Notes: generated by a model from the sequence alone, not told the origin. A stretch of 64,000 bases of DNA from Planosporangium thailandense (GCF_011947195.1 NZ_JAATVY010000020.1:51949-115948), one strand, 5' to 3'; positions 35,097 to 44,588 are shown, numbered from the stretch's first letter. Made by a program: numbers and translations.

Positions 35097-36080
35097 GTGA
35101 TTCAGATCGAAGGCCTGCGGAAGGCCTACCACTCCCGCGGCCGTACCGTCGTCGCCGTCGACGGCGTGGACCTGGAGGTCCGCGAGGGTGAGGTGTACGG
35201 CGTGCTGGGCCGCAGCGGCGCCGGCAAGAGCACCCTGCTGCGCTGCGTGAACCTCCTGGAGCGCCCCGACGCGGGCACGGTCACCGTCGACGGCGTCGAC
35301 CTGACGGCCCTGCCGGAGCGCCGGTTGCGCCAGCACCGCCAGCGCATCGGCATGATCCACCAGCACTTCGCGCTGCTGTCGTCGCGCACGGTCGCCGGCA
35401 ACGTCGCCTTCCCACTCGAGGTCATGGGCGTGGACCGGCGCGAGCGGGCGCAGCGCGTCGCCGAACTGCTGGACCTGGTCGGGCTCGGCGACCGGGCCCG
35501 GGCCTATCCCGCGCAGCTGTCGGGCGGGCAGAAGCAGCGGGTCGGTATCGCCCGCGCCCTTGCCGGACGTCCGACGGTGCTGCTGTCCGACGAGGCGACG
35601 TCGGCGCTCGACCCGGAGACCACCGCCTCGATCCTGGAGCTGCTGCGCGACCTCAACCGACGCCTCGGCCTGACCATCCTGCTGATCACCCATGAGATGG
35701 AGGTGGTCAAGCGGATCTGCGACTCGGCCGCCGTGCTGCGGGAGGGCCGGATCGTCGAGTCGGGGCGGGTACGCGATCTGCTCACCCGGCCGGGCTCGGC
35801 GCTCGGCCAGGAGATCTTCCGGCTCGGGCCGCCGCCTGACCTGCCGGGCACCACGATCGTCGACGTCACCCTCCCCGACGACAGCGCCGGCCGGTCGTTC
35901 GTGGCCGACCTGGCGCGCCGGTACGACGTCGACGTCCGCATCCTCGCCGGCTCCATCGAGACCGTCGCCGACGGGCAGGCCGGCCGGCTGCGCATCGCGC
36001 TGCCCGGCAGCGCCGAGGTCAACGAAGCGCCGCTGCGCCGCCTACGGGAGGCCGGGCTCGCCGTGGAGGTGGCACGATGA
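35097..36080 (+). CDS. metN: methionine ABC transporter ATPase
   Basis: 327 residues with Walker A GRSGAGKST, the Q-loop region GMIHQHFALLSSRTVAGNVAFPLE, signature LSGGQKQRVGIARAL, Walker B VLLSDEATSALD and switch HEMEVVKRI, then a C-terminal NIL domain of about 80 residues (TTIVDVTLPDDSAGRSF...), which in MetN binds methionine and inhibits transport. GTG at 35097 with AGGAAAG upstream. The stop overlaps metI. Cysteine-leader control implies that sulfur supply governs the operon. Confidence 0.93.
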   Translation: MIQIEGLRKAYHSRGRTVVAVDGVDLEVREGEVYGVLGRSGAGKSTLLRCVNLLERPDAGTVTVDGVDLTALPERRLRQHRQRIGMIHQHFALLSSRTVAGNVAFPLEVMGVDRRERAQRVAELLDLVGLGDRARAYPAQLSGGQKQRVGIARALAGRPTVLLSDEATSALDPETTASILELLRDLNRRLGLTILLITHEMEVVKRICDSAAVLREGRIVESGRVRDLLTRPGSALGQEIFRLGPPPDLPGTTIVDVTLPDDSAGRSFVADLARRYDVDVRILAGSIETVADGQAGRLRIALPGSAEVNEAPLRRLREAGLAVEVAR

Positions 36081-36733
36081 CGTGGGCCGATCTGGGCCCG
36101 CTGCTGTGGCAGGGCGCCAAGGAGACCGGCTACATGGTGGGGGTCTCCACCGTGCTCACCGCGATCGGCGGTCTGCTGCTGGGCGTGCTGCTCGTGCTCA
36201 CCGCGCGGGGTGGACTGCTCGCCGCACGACCGGTCCACGCCGCCCTCGGCCTCATCGTCAACATCGGACGGTCGCTGCCGTTCATCATCCTGCTCGTGGC
36301 GATCATCCCGTTCACCCGGGCGCTGGTCGGTACGACGATCGGCACCGCCGCGGCGATCGTGCCGCTGACGGTCGCGGCGATCCCGTTCTTCGCCCGGATC
36401 GTCGAGACCGCGATCCGCGAGGTGGACCGCGACGTGGTCGCGGCGGCCCGCGCGATGGGCGCCTCCCGCCCGGAGATCGTCTTCAAGGTCCTGCTGCGCG
36501 AGGCCCGCCCGGGCCTCGTCGCGGGTCTGACCATCACCGTGATCGCCCTGATCGGTTACTCCGCCATGGCCGGCGTGGTGGGCGGCGGCGGGCTCGGCGA
36601 TCTGGCCATCCGCTACGGCTACCAGCGGTTCGAGAACTCCGTCATGGTGGCCACCGTCGTGCTGCTCGTCGTGTTCGTGCAGCTCATCCAGTCCCTGGGC
36701 GACCTGATCGTCCGGTGGCTGTCCCACAAGTAG
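36077..36733 (+). CDS. metI: methionine ABC transporter permease
   Basis: 218-residue permease, the usual MetI length, with about five transmembrane helices, NIGRSLPFIILLVAIIPFTR near the middle, and the ATPase-contacting loop VVAAARAMGASRPEIVFKVLL. ATG overlaps the metN stop (ATGA). The metQ gene follows after 22 bp. Confidence 0.93.
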   Translation: MTWADLGPLLWQGAKETGYMVGVSTVLTAIGGLLLGVLLVLTARGGLLAARPVHAALGLIVNIGRSLPFIILLVAIIPFTRALVGTTIGTAAAIVPLTVAAIPFFARIVETAIREVDRDVVAAARAMGASRPEIVFKVLLREARPGLVAGLTITVIALIGYSAMAGVVGGGGLGDLAIRYGYQRFENSVMVATVVLLVVFVQLIQSLGDLIVRWLSHK

Positions 36734-36755
36734 GACCACATCAGAGAGGTACACC

Positions 36756-37586
36756 GTGCGACGCACCCTGTCCGTCACCCTCGCCGCGGCCGCGCTGGCG
36801 TTGGGCCTCGCCGCCTGCGGCTCCTCGTCGTCCAGCGACAGCGGCGCGACCAACAAGGCGGATGCCCCGCTGAAGGTCGGCGTGTCCCCCGTACCGCACG
36901 GCGAGATCCTCAAGTACGTCAAGGACAACCTTGCCGCCAAGGCGGGCCTGAAGCTGGACATCATCGAGTTCAGCGACTACGTACAGCCCAACGCCGCGCT
37001 CGCCGACAAGAAGCTCGACGCCAACTACTTCCAGCACGTGCCGTACCTGGACGAGGAGAAGAAGTCCAAGGGGTACAAGTTCACCGCGGTCGCCCCGGTG
37101 CACCTGGAGCCGCTCGGCGTGTACTCCAAGAAGGTCAAGAGCCTGTCCGACGTGCCGCAGGGCGCGGTCGTGTCGATCCCCAACGACCCGTCGAACTCCG
37201 GCCGGGCGCTCAACCTGCTCGCCGCGAAGGGGCTGATCACGCTCAAGGCCGGCGTCGGGGTGAACGCGACCGAGCGCGACGTCACCGACAACCCGAAGAA
37301 GCTCCAGTTCAAGGAGCTGGAGGCGGCGCAGCTACCGCGCAGCCTCGACGACGTGGCGCTGTCGGTGATCAACGGCAACTACGCCATCCAGGCCAACCTC
37401 ACCCCGTCCAAGGACGCCCTGGCGATCGAGAGCGCCGACAACAACCCGTACGCGAACGTCGTCGTGGTCCGTACCGGTGACGAGCACGACCCGCGGGTGG
37501 TCAAGCTGGAGTCGCTGCTGCGCTCCCCCGAGGTCAAGAAGTTCATCGAGGACAAGTACCACGGTTCGGTCATCCCCGCGTTCTGA
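36756..37586 (+). CDS. metQ: methionine-binding lipoprotein
   Basis: 276-residue NlpA/MetQ-type solute-binding protein. Lipoprotein signal with lipobox LAACGS (lipidated Cys at about residue 23), a Ser-rich linker, then KVGVSPVPHGEILKYVKDNL, DYVQPNAALADKKLDANYFQHVPYL, which is typical of MetQ, and SIPNDPSNSGRALNLL. GTG start. It ends the operon at a strong terminator. D- or L-methionine, or a related sulfur amino acid, is the expected ligand. Confidence 0.93.
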   Translation: MRRTLSVTLAAAALALGLAACGSSSSSDSGATNKADAPLKVGVSPVPHGEILKYVKDNLAAKAGLKLDIIEFSDYVQPNAALADKKLDANYFQHVPYLDEEKKSKGYKFTAVAPVHLEPLGVYSKKVKSLSDVPQGAVVSIPNDPSNSGRALNLLAAKGLITLKAGVGVNATERDVTDNPKKLQFKELEAAQLPRSLDDVALSVINGNYAIQANLTPSKDALAIESADNNPYANVVVVRTGDEHDPRVVKLESLLRSPEVKKFIEDKYHGSVIPAF

Positions 37587-37599
37587 TCGCGAATCGCGA

Positions 37600-37641
37600 C
37601 GGCGGCGGCCGGCCCGGAGCAGTCCGGGCCGGCCGCCGCCG
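37600..37641. terminator. bidirectional terminator between metQ and the beta-mannosidase gene
   Basis: Perfect 19-bp stem (CGGCGGCGGCC... / ...GGCCGCCGCCG) with a GCAG loop, followed by TTTCGGCTGTCTTTT. It lies between convergent stops at 37586 and 37660. Confidence 0.9.
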
Positions 37642-37659
37642 TTTCGGCTGTCTTTTCGG

Positions 37660-40170
37660 CTACGTGTACAGGGCCCGCACGCTCAGCTCGGCCGGGTCGA
37701 GCCGGTCGCCGGCGTGGCGTACCCGCACCGTCCGGGTCACCCCGGGATCGAGGGCGAAGTAGTTGTCGTCGTAGGCAAGGTCCAGGTGTGGATGTTCGAC
37801 GGCGACCATCGGTACGAAGGCGCTCGCCGTGATGTCGAGCTCGACGACTCCGGGTGCGACGCCGCGGCGTGCCACGGTCAGCTCGGCCTCGGGCAGCTCC
37901 AGCTGCCGGAAGTCGGCGAACAGCTGTCGGCTGGCGGGCACGGTGCCGCGCGCGGAGGAGATGCTGACGTAGCAGCTGCGCGGCTGGATCACCCGGCCCC
38001 AGCCGAAGCGGCGCAACAGCCGCGCCTCCGCGTGCGGCTCGGCGCACGCGGGGAACTCCTCCTGCCGCAGCACCGTGCCGTCCAACCGCATCACCTGCAG
38101 GGTGATGACGTCGTCGACGCGTGAGCCCGAATCGTTGATCAGCCAGAGCTCGAAGGCGCCGCCGCGCATCGGCTTCACCGTGGCCAGCACGGGCGAGAAG
38201 GCCCGGCGCACCGCGTAGTACGCCGGCTTCGGCCGGCCGTCGAAGTCGACGATGCTCCAGGTGAAGCCGGGCCAGCAGTCGTTGAGCTGCCAGAGCAGCG
38301 CGCCCGAGCAGTGTGGTTTGCGCTCCCGGAACCGCTCGATGCCGAACCGCAGGCCCTCGGCCTGGATGAGCTGGATGTAGTCGACCCACTCGCGGGCGTC
38401 GCGGGGAACGCCGGTGATGGTCTCCAGCAGCGGCATGTGGGCGTCGCCCTGCACGTAGCGGATCCGGTCCTGCCAGGCGTGCGCGCGCGGGTCGCGGTGC
38501 GCCGGGGAGTTCCAGTGCTCGATCGTCGCAAGAGTGGACGGCGCGGCGAAGCCGAACTCGCTGACGAACCGGCCGACGTCCTCGGCGTACTGGTGCCAGT
38601 GCCGACCCGGCCCGGACGGGTCCTGCCAGCCTTCCGCACCGAACGGCGCGGAGTGCGTGCCGTGGAATCCCCGCCAGTCGTGGGTGTCGCCGTCGTAGGT
38701 GCTGGCGTACCCGTTACCGCCGTACGGGCTGCCCGGCCAGTATGGCGTCCGTCCGTCCTCTTCGGCCACCGCGCGCGGCAGGACCTCGGCGAACAGCGCA
38801 AGGCTGTCGCCGGCGCCCTGCGCCTCGTTGTTGCCGCACCACAGCGCGAGGCTGGGGCGCGCCTGCAGGCGGGCCACCTGGTAGCGGGCCTCGGCCTCGC
38901 ACTCGGCGAGGAACTCCGGGTCGTCGGGGTATGCCAGGCAGGCGAACATGAAGTCGTGCCAGATCAGCAGGCCGAGTTCGTCGCAGGCCTCGTAGAAGGC
39001 GTCCTTCTCGTAGATCCCGCCGCCCCAGATCCGGATCATGTTCATGTTGGCGGCCGCGGCTTGAGCCAACCGCTCGCGGTAGGTCCGGGGCTCGACGCGG
39101 GCGATGCGGAGGTCGTCGGGCACCCAGTTGGCGCCGCGCGCGTAGATCGGCTGCCCGTTGAGCACGAACCGGAAGAACCGGCTGCCCGGCTCGTGCTGGT
39201 CCGGTGACTGGTCGAGGGCGATCGTACGGATGCCCACCCGGCTCTCCCGGACGTCGACCACCTCGCCGTCGACGCCGGTGAGCGAGACGGTGAGCCGGTA
39301 CAGGTCGGGCTGGCCGAGGTCGTGGGTCCACCACAGCGCCGGCCGGTCGACGACCAGGTACGCCGAGGGCGCGAGCGGCCCCTCTCCGGCGGACCGACCC
39401 TCTCCGGTAAGCGGCCCCTCGCCGGCGAGGGTGCCGTCCGGGCCGGTGAGCCGGTAGTGGACCCGCAGCCGCGCGGGGTCCGCGGCGAACGCGTCGACCC
39501 GGGCCCCGATCTTCACGACCGCGCGGTCGCCGTCGGGATCCAGGTCCACGGTGGCGAACGACAGCGGCCCGAGCCGGGCGACCCGCTCGCGGCGCACCTC
39601 GATCGGCTGCCACACCCCGACGGTCAGCAGGTAGCAGGAGATGTCCCAGCCGAAGCCGACCTGCATCTTGCGTCGGCGTACCCGCAGGGTGTCGCGCACC
39701 GACACGTCGGAGACGTCCTCGTCGCCGACGATCGGCGCGAACCGGATCGCGAGAACGTTGTCGCCGCCCACGTCGAGCAGGTCGGTCACGTCGAACTCGG
39801 CGGGCCGGAACATCGAGTGGTGCGCGCCGACGGGTACGCCGTTGACCCAGATCTCCGCCTCGGTGTCGAGACCGTGCAGGATCAGCCGTACCCGCTCGTC
39901 GGGTGCGGGCGCGGCCTCCGGCGCGGGGATCGGGCAGCGGTACCACCACTCACGCCGTGCGACCCAGGCGACCTCGGACTCGCCGGCGTCGGCGTACGGC
40001 TCGACCAGCCGCCCGGCGTCGACCAGCGCGGTGTGCACGTCGGCGGGCAGCCGCACGTCGAGCCACGAGGTGTCGTCGAACTCGCGGGCGGACGCGCCGG
40101 CCGCGACGCCGCCACCCGGGGAGAAGTCGGCGATCCGGGCAGTTGACAGCGCGGCAGACAGCAAGGTCAC
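37660..40170 (-). CDS. beta-mannosidase (GH2 family)
   Basis: 836-residue GH2 enzyme releasing terminal beta-linked mannose. It has an N-terminal sugar-binding domain (RLILHGLDTEAEIWVNGVPVG), an immunoglobulin-like domain, and a TIM barrel with RIWGGGIYE, the acid/base Glu in WCGNNEAQ and the nucleophile Glu in FVSEFGFAAPS. C-terminal beta domains follow. There is no signal peptide, so it acts on imported oligosaccharides. GTG at 40170 overlaps the permease stop, but AAGGAG sits immediately before that GTG; a TTG at 40164, five bases after AAGGAG, is a credible start. It is the last gene of the lacI-led operon. Confidence 0.88.
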   Translation of the reverse strand: MTLLSAALSTARIADFSPGGGVAAGASAREFDDTSWLDVRLPADVHTALVDAGRLVEPYADAGESEVAWVARREWWYRCPIPAPEAAPAPDERVRLILHGLDTEAEIWVNGVPVGAHHSMFRPAEFDVTDLLDVGGDNVLAIRFAPIVGDEDVSDVSVRDTLRVRRRKMQVGFGWDISCYLLTVGVWQPIEVRRERVARLGPLSFATVDLDPDGDRAVVKIGARVDAFAADPARLRVHYRLTGPDGTLAGEGPLTGEGRSAGEGPLAPSAYLVVDRPALWWTHDLGQPDLYRLTVSLTGVDGEVVDVRESRVGIRTIALDQSPDQHEPGSRFFRFVLNGQPIYARGANWVPDDLRIARVEPRTYRERLAQAAAANMNMIRIWGGGIYEKDAFYEACDELGLLIWHDFMFACLAYPDDPEFLAECEAEARYQVARLQARPSLALWCGNNEAQGAGDSLALFAEVLPRAVAEEDGRTPYWPGSPYGGNGYASTYDGDTHDWRGFHGTHSAPFGAEGWQDPSGPGRHWHQYAEDVGRFVSEFGFAAPSTLATIEHWNSPAHRDPRAHAWQDRIRYVQGDAHMPLLETITGVPRDAREWVDYIQLIQAEGLRFGIERFRERKPHCSGALLWQLNDCWPGFTWSIVDFDGRPKPAYYAVRRAFSPVLATVKPMRGGAFELWLINDSGSRVDDVITLQVMRLDGTVLRQEEFPACAEPHAEARLLRRFGWGRVIQPRSCYVSISSARGTVPASRQLFADFRQLELPEAELTVARRGVAPGVVELDITASAFVPMVAVEHPHLDLAYDDNYFALDPGVTRTVRVRHAGDRLDPAELSVRALYT

Positions 40171-41000
40171 TCCTTAACCGCCCCCGCGGAGGCGTTCATG
40201 ATCCGGCGCTGGAAGATGAAGAACAGCACCGTGACCGGGATGGTCATGATGAGCGCCGCGGCCAGCTTGATCGGGTACTGCGTGCCGGCGCTGAGCTCCC
40301 CCGAGGCGAGCTGGGCGACGCCCTTGGTCAGGGTGGTGAGCCGGGGGTCCTGCGACGAGATGATGAAGTGCGACAGCTCGTTCCACGACGCCTGGAACGA
40401 CAGGATGAAGATGGTGATGACGGCCGGCCGGGCCATCGGCAGCACGACCGACCAGAACCGCCGGAACGTGCCGGCACCGTCGATCGTGGCCGCCTCCTCC
40501 ACGCTGCGCGGGATCGACTCGAAGAAGTTCTTCATGATGAAGATGCCGGCCGCGTCGGCGAGCAGCGGGATGATCATTCCCGAGTACGAGTCGTACATGC
40601 CGAGCTGGTTGATGACCAGGAACTTCGGGATCAGCAGTACCACGGGCGGCACCGCCATGACCCCCACCACGCCGGCGTAGACCAGCCCCCGGCCCCGGAA
40701 GTGCAGCCGCGAGAGCGCGTAGCCGGCCATCGACTCGAAGAGCACCCGGCCGGCGGTGACCGTGGCGGCGACGATGACCGAGTTCATGAACCAGGTCGGG
40801 AAGTCGGCCTGGAAGAGCCGCCGGTACGCGGCGGAGGTGATCGTCTGGGGGACCAGGCCCAGCGGGTGGGCCGCCGCCTCGGGCTCACTCTTGAACGAGT
40901 TCGCGATATCGACCAGGAACGGGAGGATGTACAGCACCGCGAGGATGACGAGCACCGCGTAGGTGACGACCGCGCCGGGCCGGACCCGGGTCCTGCTCAT
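40167..41000 (-). CDS. carbohydrate ABC permease (MalG type)
   Basis: 277 residues, about six transmembrane helices, with the ATPase-contacting loop EEAATIDGAGTFRRFWSVVLP and the family C-terminus IFQRRIMNASAGAVKE. The ATG at 41000 overlaps the preceding permease stop (ATGA). It is paired with the next gene as a heterodimeric sugar channel. No ATPase is encoded here, so a shared MsiK-type ATPase elsewhere is expected, as usual in actinomycetes. Probable substrate: mannosides or gluco-manno-oligosaccharides. Confidence 0.92.
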   Translation of the reverse strand: MSRTRVRPGAVVTYAVLVILAVLYILPFLVDIANSFKSEPEAAAHPLGLVPQTITSAAYRRLFQADFPTWFMNSVIVAATVTAGRVLFESMAGYALSRLHFRGRGLVYAGVVGVMAVPPVVLLIPKFLVINQLGMYDSYSGMIIPLLADAAGIFIMKNFFESIPRSVEEAATIDGAGTFRRFWSVVLPMARPAVITIFILSFQASWNELSHFIISSQDPRLTTLTKGVAQLASGELSAGTQYPIKLAAALIMTIPVTVLFFIFQRRIMNASAGAVKE

Positions 41001-42043
41001 GCCCGCCCCCTCAACAGCAGACGCTGGAAGATCGTCAGTATCACGATGATCGCGAACAGCACGAACGCGATCGCCGCCCCATGCCCCCACTCCTGGTTCT
41101 GGAACGACGCGCTGTAGGACAGGTAGGCCGGCGTCAGCGTCGTCTTCGCCGGGCCACCCTGGGTACCCGTGTAGATCTGATCGAAGATCTGCCAGGTACC
41201 GATGAGGCCCAGCGTGAGCACCGTGAACATGGTGGGTCTGATCATCGGCAGGGTGACGAAGCGGAACCGCTGCCAGCCGCTCGTGCCGTCGAGGGTCGCC
41301 GCCTCGTCGATCTCGGCCCCGATGTTCTGCAGCGCCGACAGGAACAGCAGCATGAACGTGCCGGACGTGGTGAACACACCCATCAGGATGAACACGCACA
41401 TGGCGACGCTCGGGCCGGAGATCCACTGCCACCAGCTCAACCCGAGCAGCGAACCGCCGGCCAGCGCCGCGGGCGGCTGGTGGACGCCGAGCCCACCGAG
41501 CAGGAGGTGCACGACGCCGCGCGGGTCGGCGAACCAGCTGGGGCCGTGCACGCCCAGGTACGACATGACGTCGTTGACCGCCCCGGTGGACGAGAACAGG
41601 AAGAGGAACACCACCGTGATGGCCACGGAGCTGGTCACCGACGGGAAGTAGTAGGCGGTCCGGAAGAACCCCCGGGCCTTGAGGAGCCGCTGGTTGACCA
41701 TCACCGCCAGGAACAGCGCCACGACGGTCTGGATCGGTACGACGAGCAGCACGTAGTAGGCGTTGTTGCGGATCGCCGTGCCGAAGTCCCGCTGCGCCAG
41801 GCCCGGTGTGGCCAGCAGGTCACCGTAGTTGTCGGCGCCCACGAAGTGCACCCCCGCCGCGAACGGGCTGCCGCGGCCGGTCCAGTCGGACACGCTCACC
41901 CACGCCGCCATCAGGACCGGCAGTACCAGGAACAGGCCCAGGATGACGATCGCCGGGGTGAGGAAGAGCCAGCCGGCTGCGGCCTCGCGGCCCCGGATCC
42001 CGGGGCCGCGATCCCGATGACGGCGGACCGTCACTAATGCCAT
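40997..42043 (-). CDS. carbohydrate ABC permease (MalF type)
   Basis: 348 residues from the ATG at 42043 (MALVTVRRHRD); the longer open frame overlaps the binding-protein gene and lacks signals. About seven transmembrane helices, an extracytoplasmic loop region (about residues 150-200, VNDVMSYLGVHGPSWFADP), and the coupling loop DEAATLDGTSGWQRFRFVTLP. It lies two bases after the binding-protein gene and overlaps the second permease. Confidence 0.9.
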   Translation of the reverse strand: MALVTVRRHRDRGPGIRGREAAAGWLFLTPAIVILGLFLVLPVLMAAWVSVSDWTGRGSPFAAGVHFVGADNYGDLLATPGLAQRDFGTAIRNNAYYVLLVVPIQTVVALFLAVMVNQRLLKARGFFRTAYYFPSVTSSVAITVVFLFLFSSTGAVNDVMSYLGVHGPSWFADPRGVVHLLLGGLGVHQPPAALAGGSLLGLSWWQWISGPSVAMCVFILMGVFTTSGTFMLLFLSALQNIGAEIDEAATLDGTSGWQRFRFVTLPMIRPTMFTVLTLGLIGTWQIFDQIYTGTQGGPAKTTLTPAYLSYSASFQNQEWGHGAAIAFVLFAIIVILTIFQRLLLRGRA

Positions 42044-42045
42044 TG

Positions 42046-43341
42046 CTACTTCCCGACCGCCGCTTGGAGGTTCTGCTGGACCGTGCCGAGGATCTGCTTC
42101 GGGTCGTTGTTCGCCAGGCCCTGCAACTGCGAGTTGAAGTCCTTGACGACGTCGGCGATACCGACGATGTTCGGGATGCTCTTGGCGTAGTCGGCGCCGG
42201 CGAGGAACGGGGCCTGCGTCGGGTACGCCTGCTTCCACTGGTCGGCGGCGGACTTCACGGACGGCATGACGCCGAACGCCTTGGCGAAGCCCATCTGCTG
42301 ATCGGTCTGCGTCAGGTACTGCACGAGCTTGACCGCGTTGTCCTTGTTCTTCGAGTCGGCCGCGATGCCCCAGCCGCCGTTGAACTGCATGGTGCCCTTG
42401 CCGGCGGGGCCGGCGGGAAGCTCAGCGACCTTGTACTTCACGTCGGGGAAGTCGTGCTGGAGCGCACCGACGATCCAGTTGCCCTCGATGGTCATGGCGG
42501 CCTTACCCTTGCCGAACGCCTCGCCGCCCCAGCCGGCGCCGACCGCGGACGAGAACTTCAGCGAACCGTCGGCCAGCAGCTTCTTCACGTACGTCAACGC
42601 GTCGACGTTCTGCTGGCTGTCGGCGGTGGCCGTCTTGCCATCCGGCGACACGAGCCAGCCGCCCGCCTGCGCCATGAAGACGCCGACCCGGGCGAACTCC
42701 GGCGAGATCGACAGGCCGACCTGGTCGCCGGTGGTGAGCTTCTTCGCCACGGCGGCAAGCTGGTCCCAGTTGGTCGGGATGTCGGCGTCGGTCAGCCCGG
42801 CCTTGGCCCAGGAGTCCTGGTTGATGATGAGCGCGAGCGTGGAGAAGTCCTTGGGCGCCGCGTACAGCTTGCCGTTGTAGGTGAAGGACTGCTTGATGGT
42901 GTCGTAGAAGTCGCCGACGTTGCTCAGCTTGGCGGCGAACGGGTCGAGGTCGCCGGCCTTGGCGTACGCCGGGAAGGTGTCGTTGCCCAGGTAGAAGACG
43001 TCCGCCGGCTTGCCCGAGGTGAAGCCCTGGCTGAGCTGCTGGGAGATGTCGTTGGCGACCGTGACGTTGGCTTTGACGCCCGACGACTTCGACCAGTCGG
43101 CGACGGCCGACTTGACCGCGTTGGTCTCGGCGTCGCCGGACGATCCGATCAGGACACTGATCGGGCCGTTACCCGAGCCGCCGGAGCTGCCTTTGTCGCC
43201 TGAGTTGAAGCCGGAACCGCAGGCGGCGAGCGTGACGGCACCGGTGGCCAGAACTGCCACGGCGGCGAGACGCAAGGGTACGTGACGCAACGGTACGTGA
43301 CGCAGGCGCGCGAACGCGCTGCGCCCTGGGTGGGCTCTCAC
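42046..43341 (-). CDS. sugar-binding lipoprotein (extracellular solute-binding family 1)
   Basis: 431 residues. Lipoprotein signal with lipobox LAACGSG (Cys at about residue 41), a Gly/Ser linker, and a family-1 binding fold (ISVLIGSSGDAETNAVKSAVADW, KPADVFYLGNDTFPAYAKAG, GKAAMTIEGNWIVGAL). GTG at 43341 with GGAGG seven bases upstream. A 15-bp tandem duplication at 43271-43300 produces RHVPLRHVPLR just before the signal helix. It follows lacI by 21 bp and leads the transporter genes. Ligand predicted from the mannosidase at the operon's end. Confidence 0.9.
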   Translation of the reverse strand: MRAHPGRSAFARLRHVPLRHVPLRLAAVAVLATGAVTLAACGSGFNSGDKGSSGGSGNGPISVLIGSSGDAETNAVKSAVADWSKSSGVKANVTVANDISQQLSQGFTSGKPADVFYLGNDTFPAYAKAGDLDPFAAKLSNVGDFYDTIKQSFTYNGKLYAAPKDFSTLALIINQDSWAKAGLTDADIPTNWDQLAAVAKKLTTGDQVGLSISPEFARVGVFMAQAGGWLVSPDGKTATADSQQNVDALTYVKKLLADGSLKFSSAVGAGWGGEAFGKGKAAMTIEGNWIVGALQHDFPDVKYKVAELPAGPAGKGTMQFNGGWGIAADSKNKDNAVKLVQYLTQTDQQMGFAKAFGVMPSVKSAADQWKQAYPTQAPFLAGADYAKSIPNIVGIADVVKDFNSQLQGLANNDPKQILGTVQQNLQAAVGK

Positions 43342-43362
43342 CGGGAATCCTCCTTGAACGGG

Positions 43363-44433
43363 CTATCGGGGGGTTGCGGCCGCGCTGGAGGCCCGGACCA
43401 CGAGGGTGGGCGCCAGCAACCGACCGGCGAAAACTTCTGATGTGGACGGTTCGGTCTCCGGCTGTGGCGGGGTGCCGCCGGCCGGCAGGTGGGGCTGCAG
43501 GGCGCGCACGATGCTGCGGGCCACCGCCTCGATCGGTTGCCGCACGCTCGACAGGTCGAACACGCCGGCGGTCGGCGTGTCGTCGAAGCCGACCACGGCC
43601 AGGTCCCGCCCGACGACGAGACCGCGGGCGCGGGCCGCCTGCACCACGCCGACGGCGAGCGTGTCGCTTGCGGCGACCACCGCCGTCGGCGGCGCAGGCC
43701 GGTCGAGCAGGATCCCGCCGAGCGTGACGCCGTTGGCGATCTCGTCCTGCCCGCGAAGGTCGAGTCCGGCGCACTCGCCCAGCAGGTCGTGCTTGTCGAG
43801 TACGCCGCGCAGGCCGGCGACGCGGCGGTCACCGACGCTCGAGCCCTCCGGCCAGCCGACGAATCCGATGCGCCGATGGCCGCGGGCCACGAGGTGCTGC
43901 GCCACCGCCGCGCCGCCCGTCTCGTCGTCCACGTCGACCCAGAGGTGGTCGGTGTCGTGGCCGGTGCGGCCGAACGTGGCGAACGGGGCGCCCAGGTGCA
44001 GCATCTGCCGGGGCCGGACGTCGTCCTCGTCGATGCCGTAGAGCACGAACGCGTCCACCGCGCCCGTGCGGTGCAGCCGGGTGTAGGTGCCGATCTCGTC
44101 GTCCGGGTCGTCGGCCGCGAAGACCAGCAGGTGATGATCGATCGCCTGCACGGCCTCGGCGAGGGCGTGCAGGAACCGGTCGTGGACGGTCGTGAGTGAA
44201 TCGATCTGGATGGACTCGATGCGGATTCCGATCACCCGGGACGTCTGGGCCCGCAGCGCCTGCGCGGCGCGGTTCGGCTGGTAGCCCAGGGCCGTGATCG
44301 CCGCTTCCACGCGTCGGCGGGTCTCCTCGCGTACCCGGTGCGGCGCGTTGAGCACATTCGACACCGTCTGCCGGGAAACTCCCGCCGCGGCGGCGACGTC
44401 GGCGATGCTGGCCGTCGGCGTGCCGCCGTCCAC
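43363..44433 (-). CDS. LacI-family transcriptional regulator
   Basis: 356 residues from the GTG at 44433, which has GGAGG five bases upstream and puts the helix-turn-helix (SIADVAAAAGVSRQTVSNVLN) near the N-terminus as usual. GTG at 44472 and TTG at 44523 are weaker alternatives; the latter lies inside the operator. The C-terminal periplasmic-binding-like domain has VIGIRIES, GHRRIGFVGWPEG, AVVAASDTLAVGVVQAARARG and VVGFDDTPTAG. First gene of the minus-strand lacI-ABC-mannosidase operon and divergent from the debranching-like gene. It probably represses both until an oligosaccharide binds. Confidence 0.9.
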   Translation of the reverse strand: MDGGTPTASIADVAAAAGVSRQTVSNVLNAPHRVREETRRRVEAAITALGYQPNRAAQALRAQTSRVIGIRIESIQIDSLTTVHDRFLHALAEAVQAIDHHLLVFAADDPDDEIGTYTRLHRTGAVDAFVLYGIDEDDVRPRQMLHLGAPFATFGRTGHDTDHLWVDVDDETGGAAVAQHLVARGHRRIGFVGWPEGSSVGDRRVAGLRGVLDKHDLLGECAGLDLRGQDEIANGVTLGGILLDRPAPPTAVVAASDTLAVGVVQAARARGLVVGRDLAVVGFDDTPTAGVFDLSSVRQPIEAVARSIVRALQPHLPAGGTPPQPETEPSTSEVFAGRLLAPTLVVRASSAAATPR

Positions 44434-44519
44434 ACCCGCCTCCGCACCATCTTTGTCGCGCTTCAACACATCGACTCCCGGGACTTCCAACTCCGCTGGG
44501 TGATCCGCTACCGTGGATT

Positions 44520-44541
44520 TCAATTTGATCGTTCAAATTGA
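44520..44541. promoter_or_regulatory. LacI operator
   Basis: Perfect dyad with 9-bp arms TCAATTTGA and TCAAATTGA around TCGT. It is strikingly AT-rich for this genome and lies between the divergent lacI operon and the debranching-like gene, 47 bp before the latter's start. It is the only such site found in the window. Confidence 0.78.
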
Positions 44542-44588
44542 TAACCGGGAGATTGCACCCGCGTGAACAGCCGTGTCAAGAGGTGAAC

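Noticed and set aside
44520..44523. TTG start of lacI at 44523
   Set aside because: It lies inside the operator and has no ribosome site; GTG at 44433 has GGAGG at proper distance.
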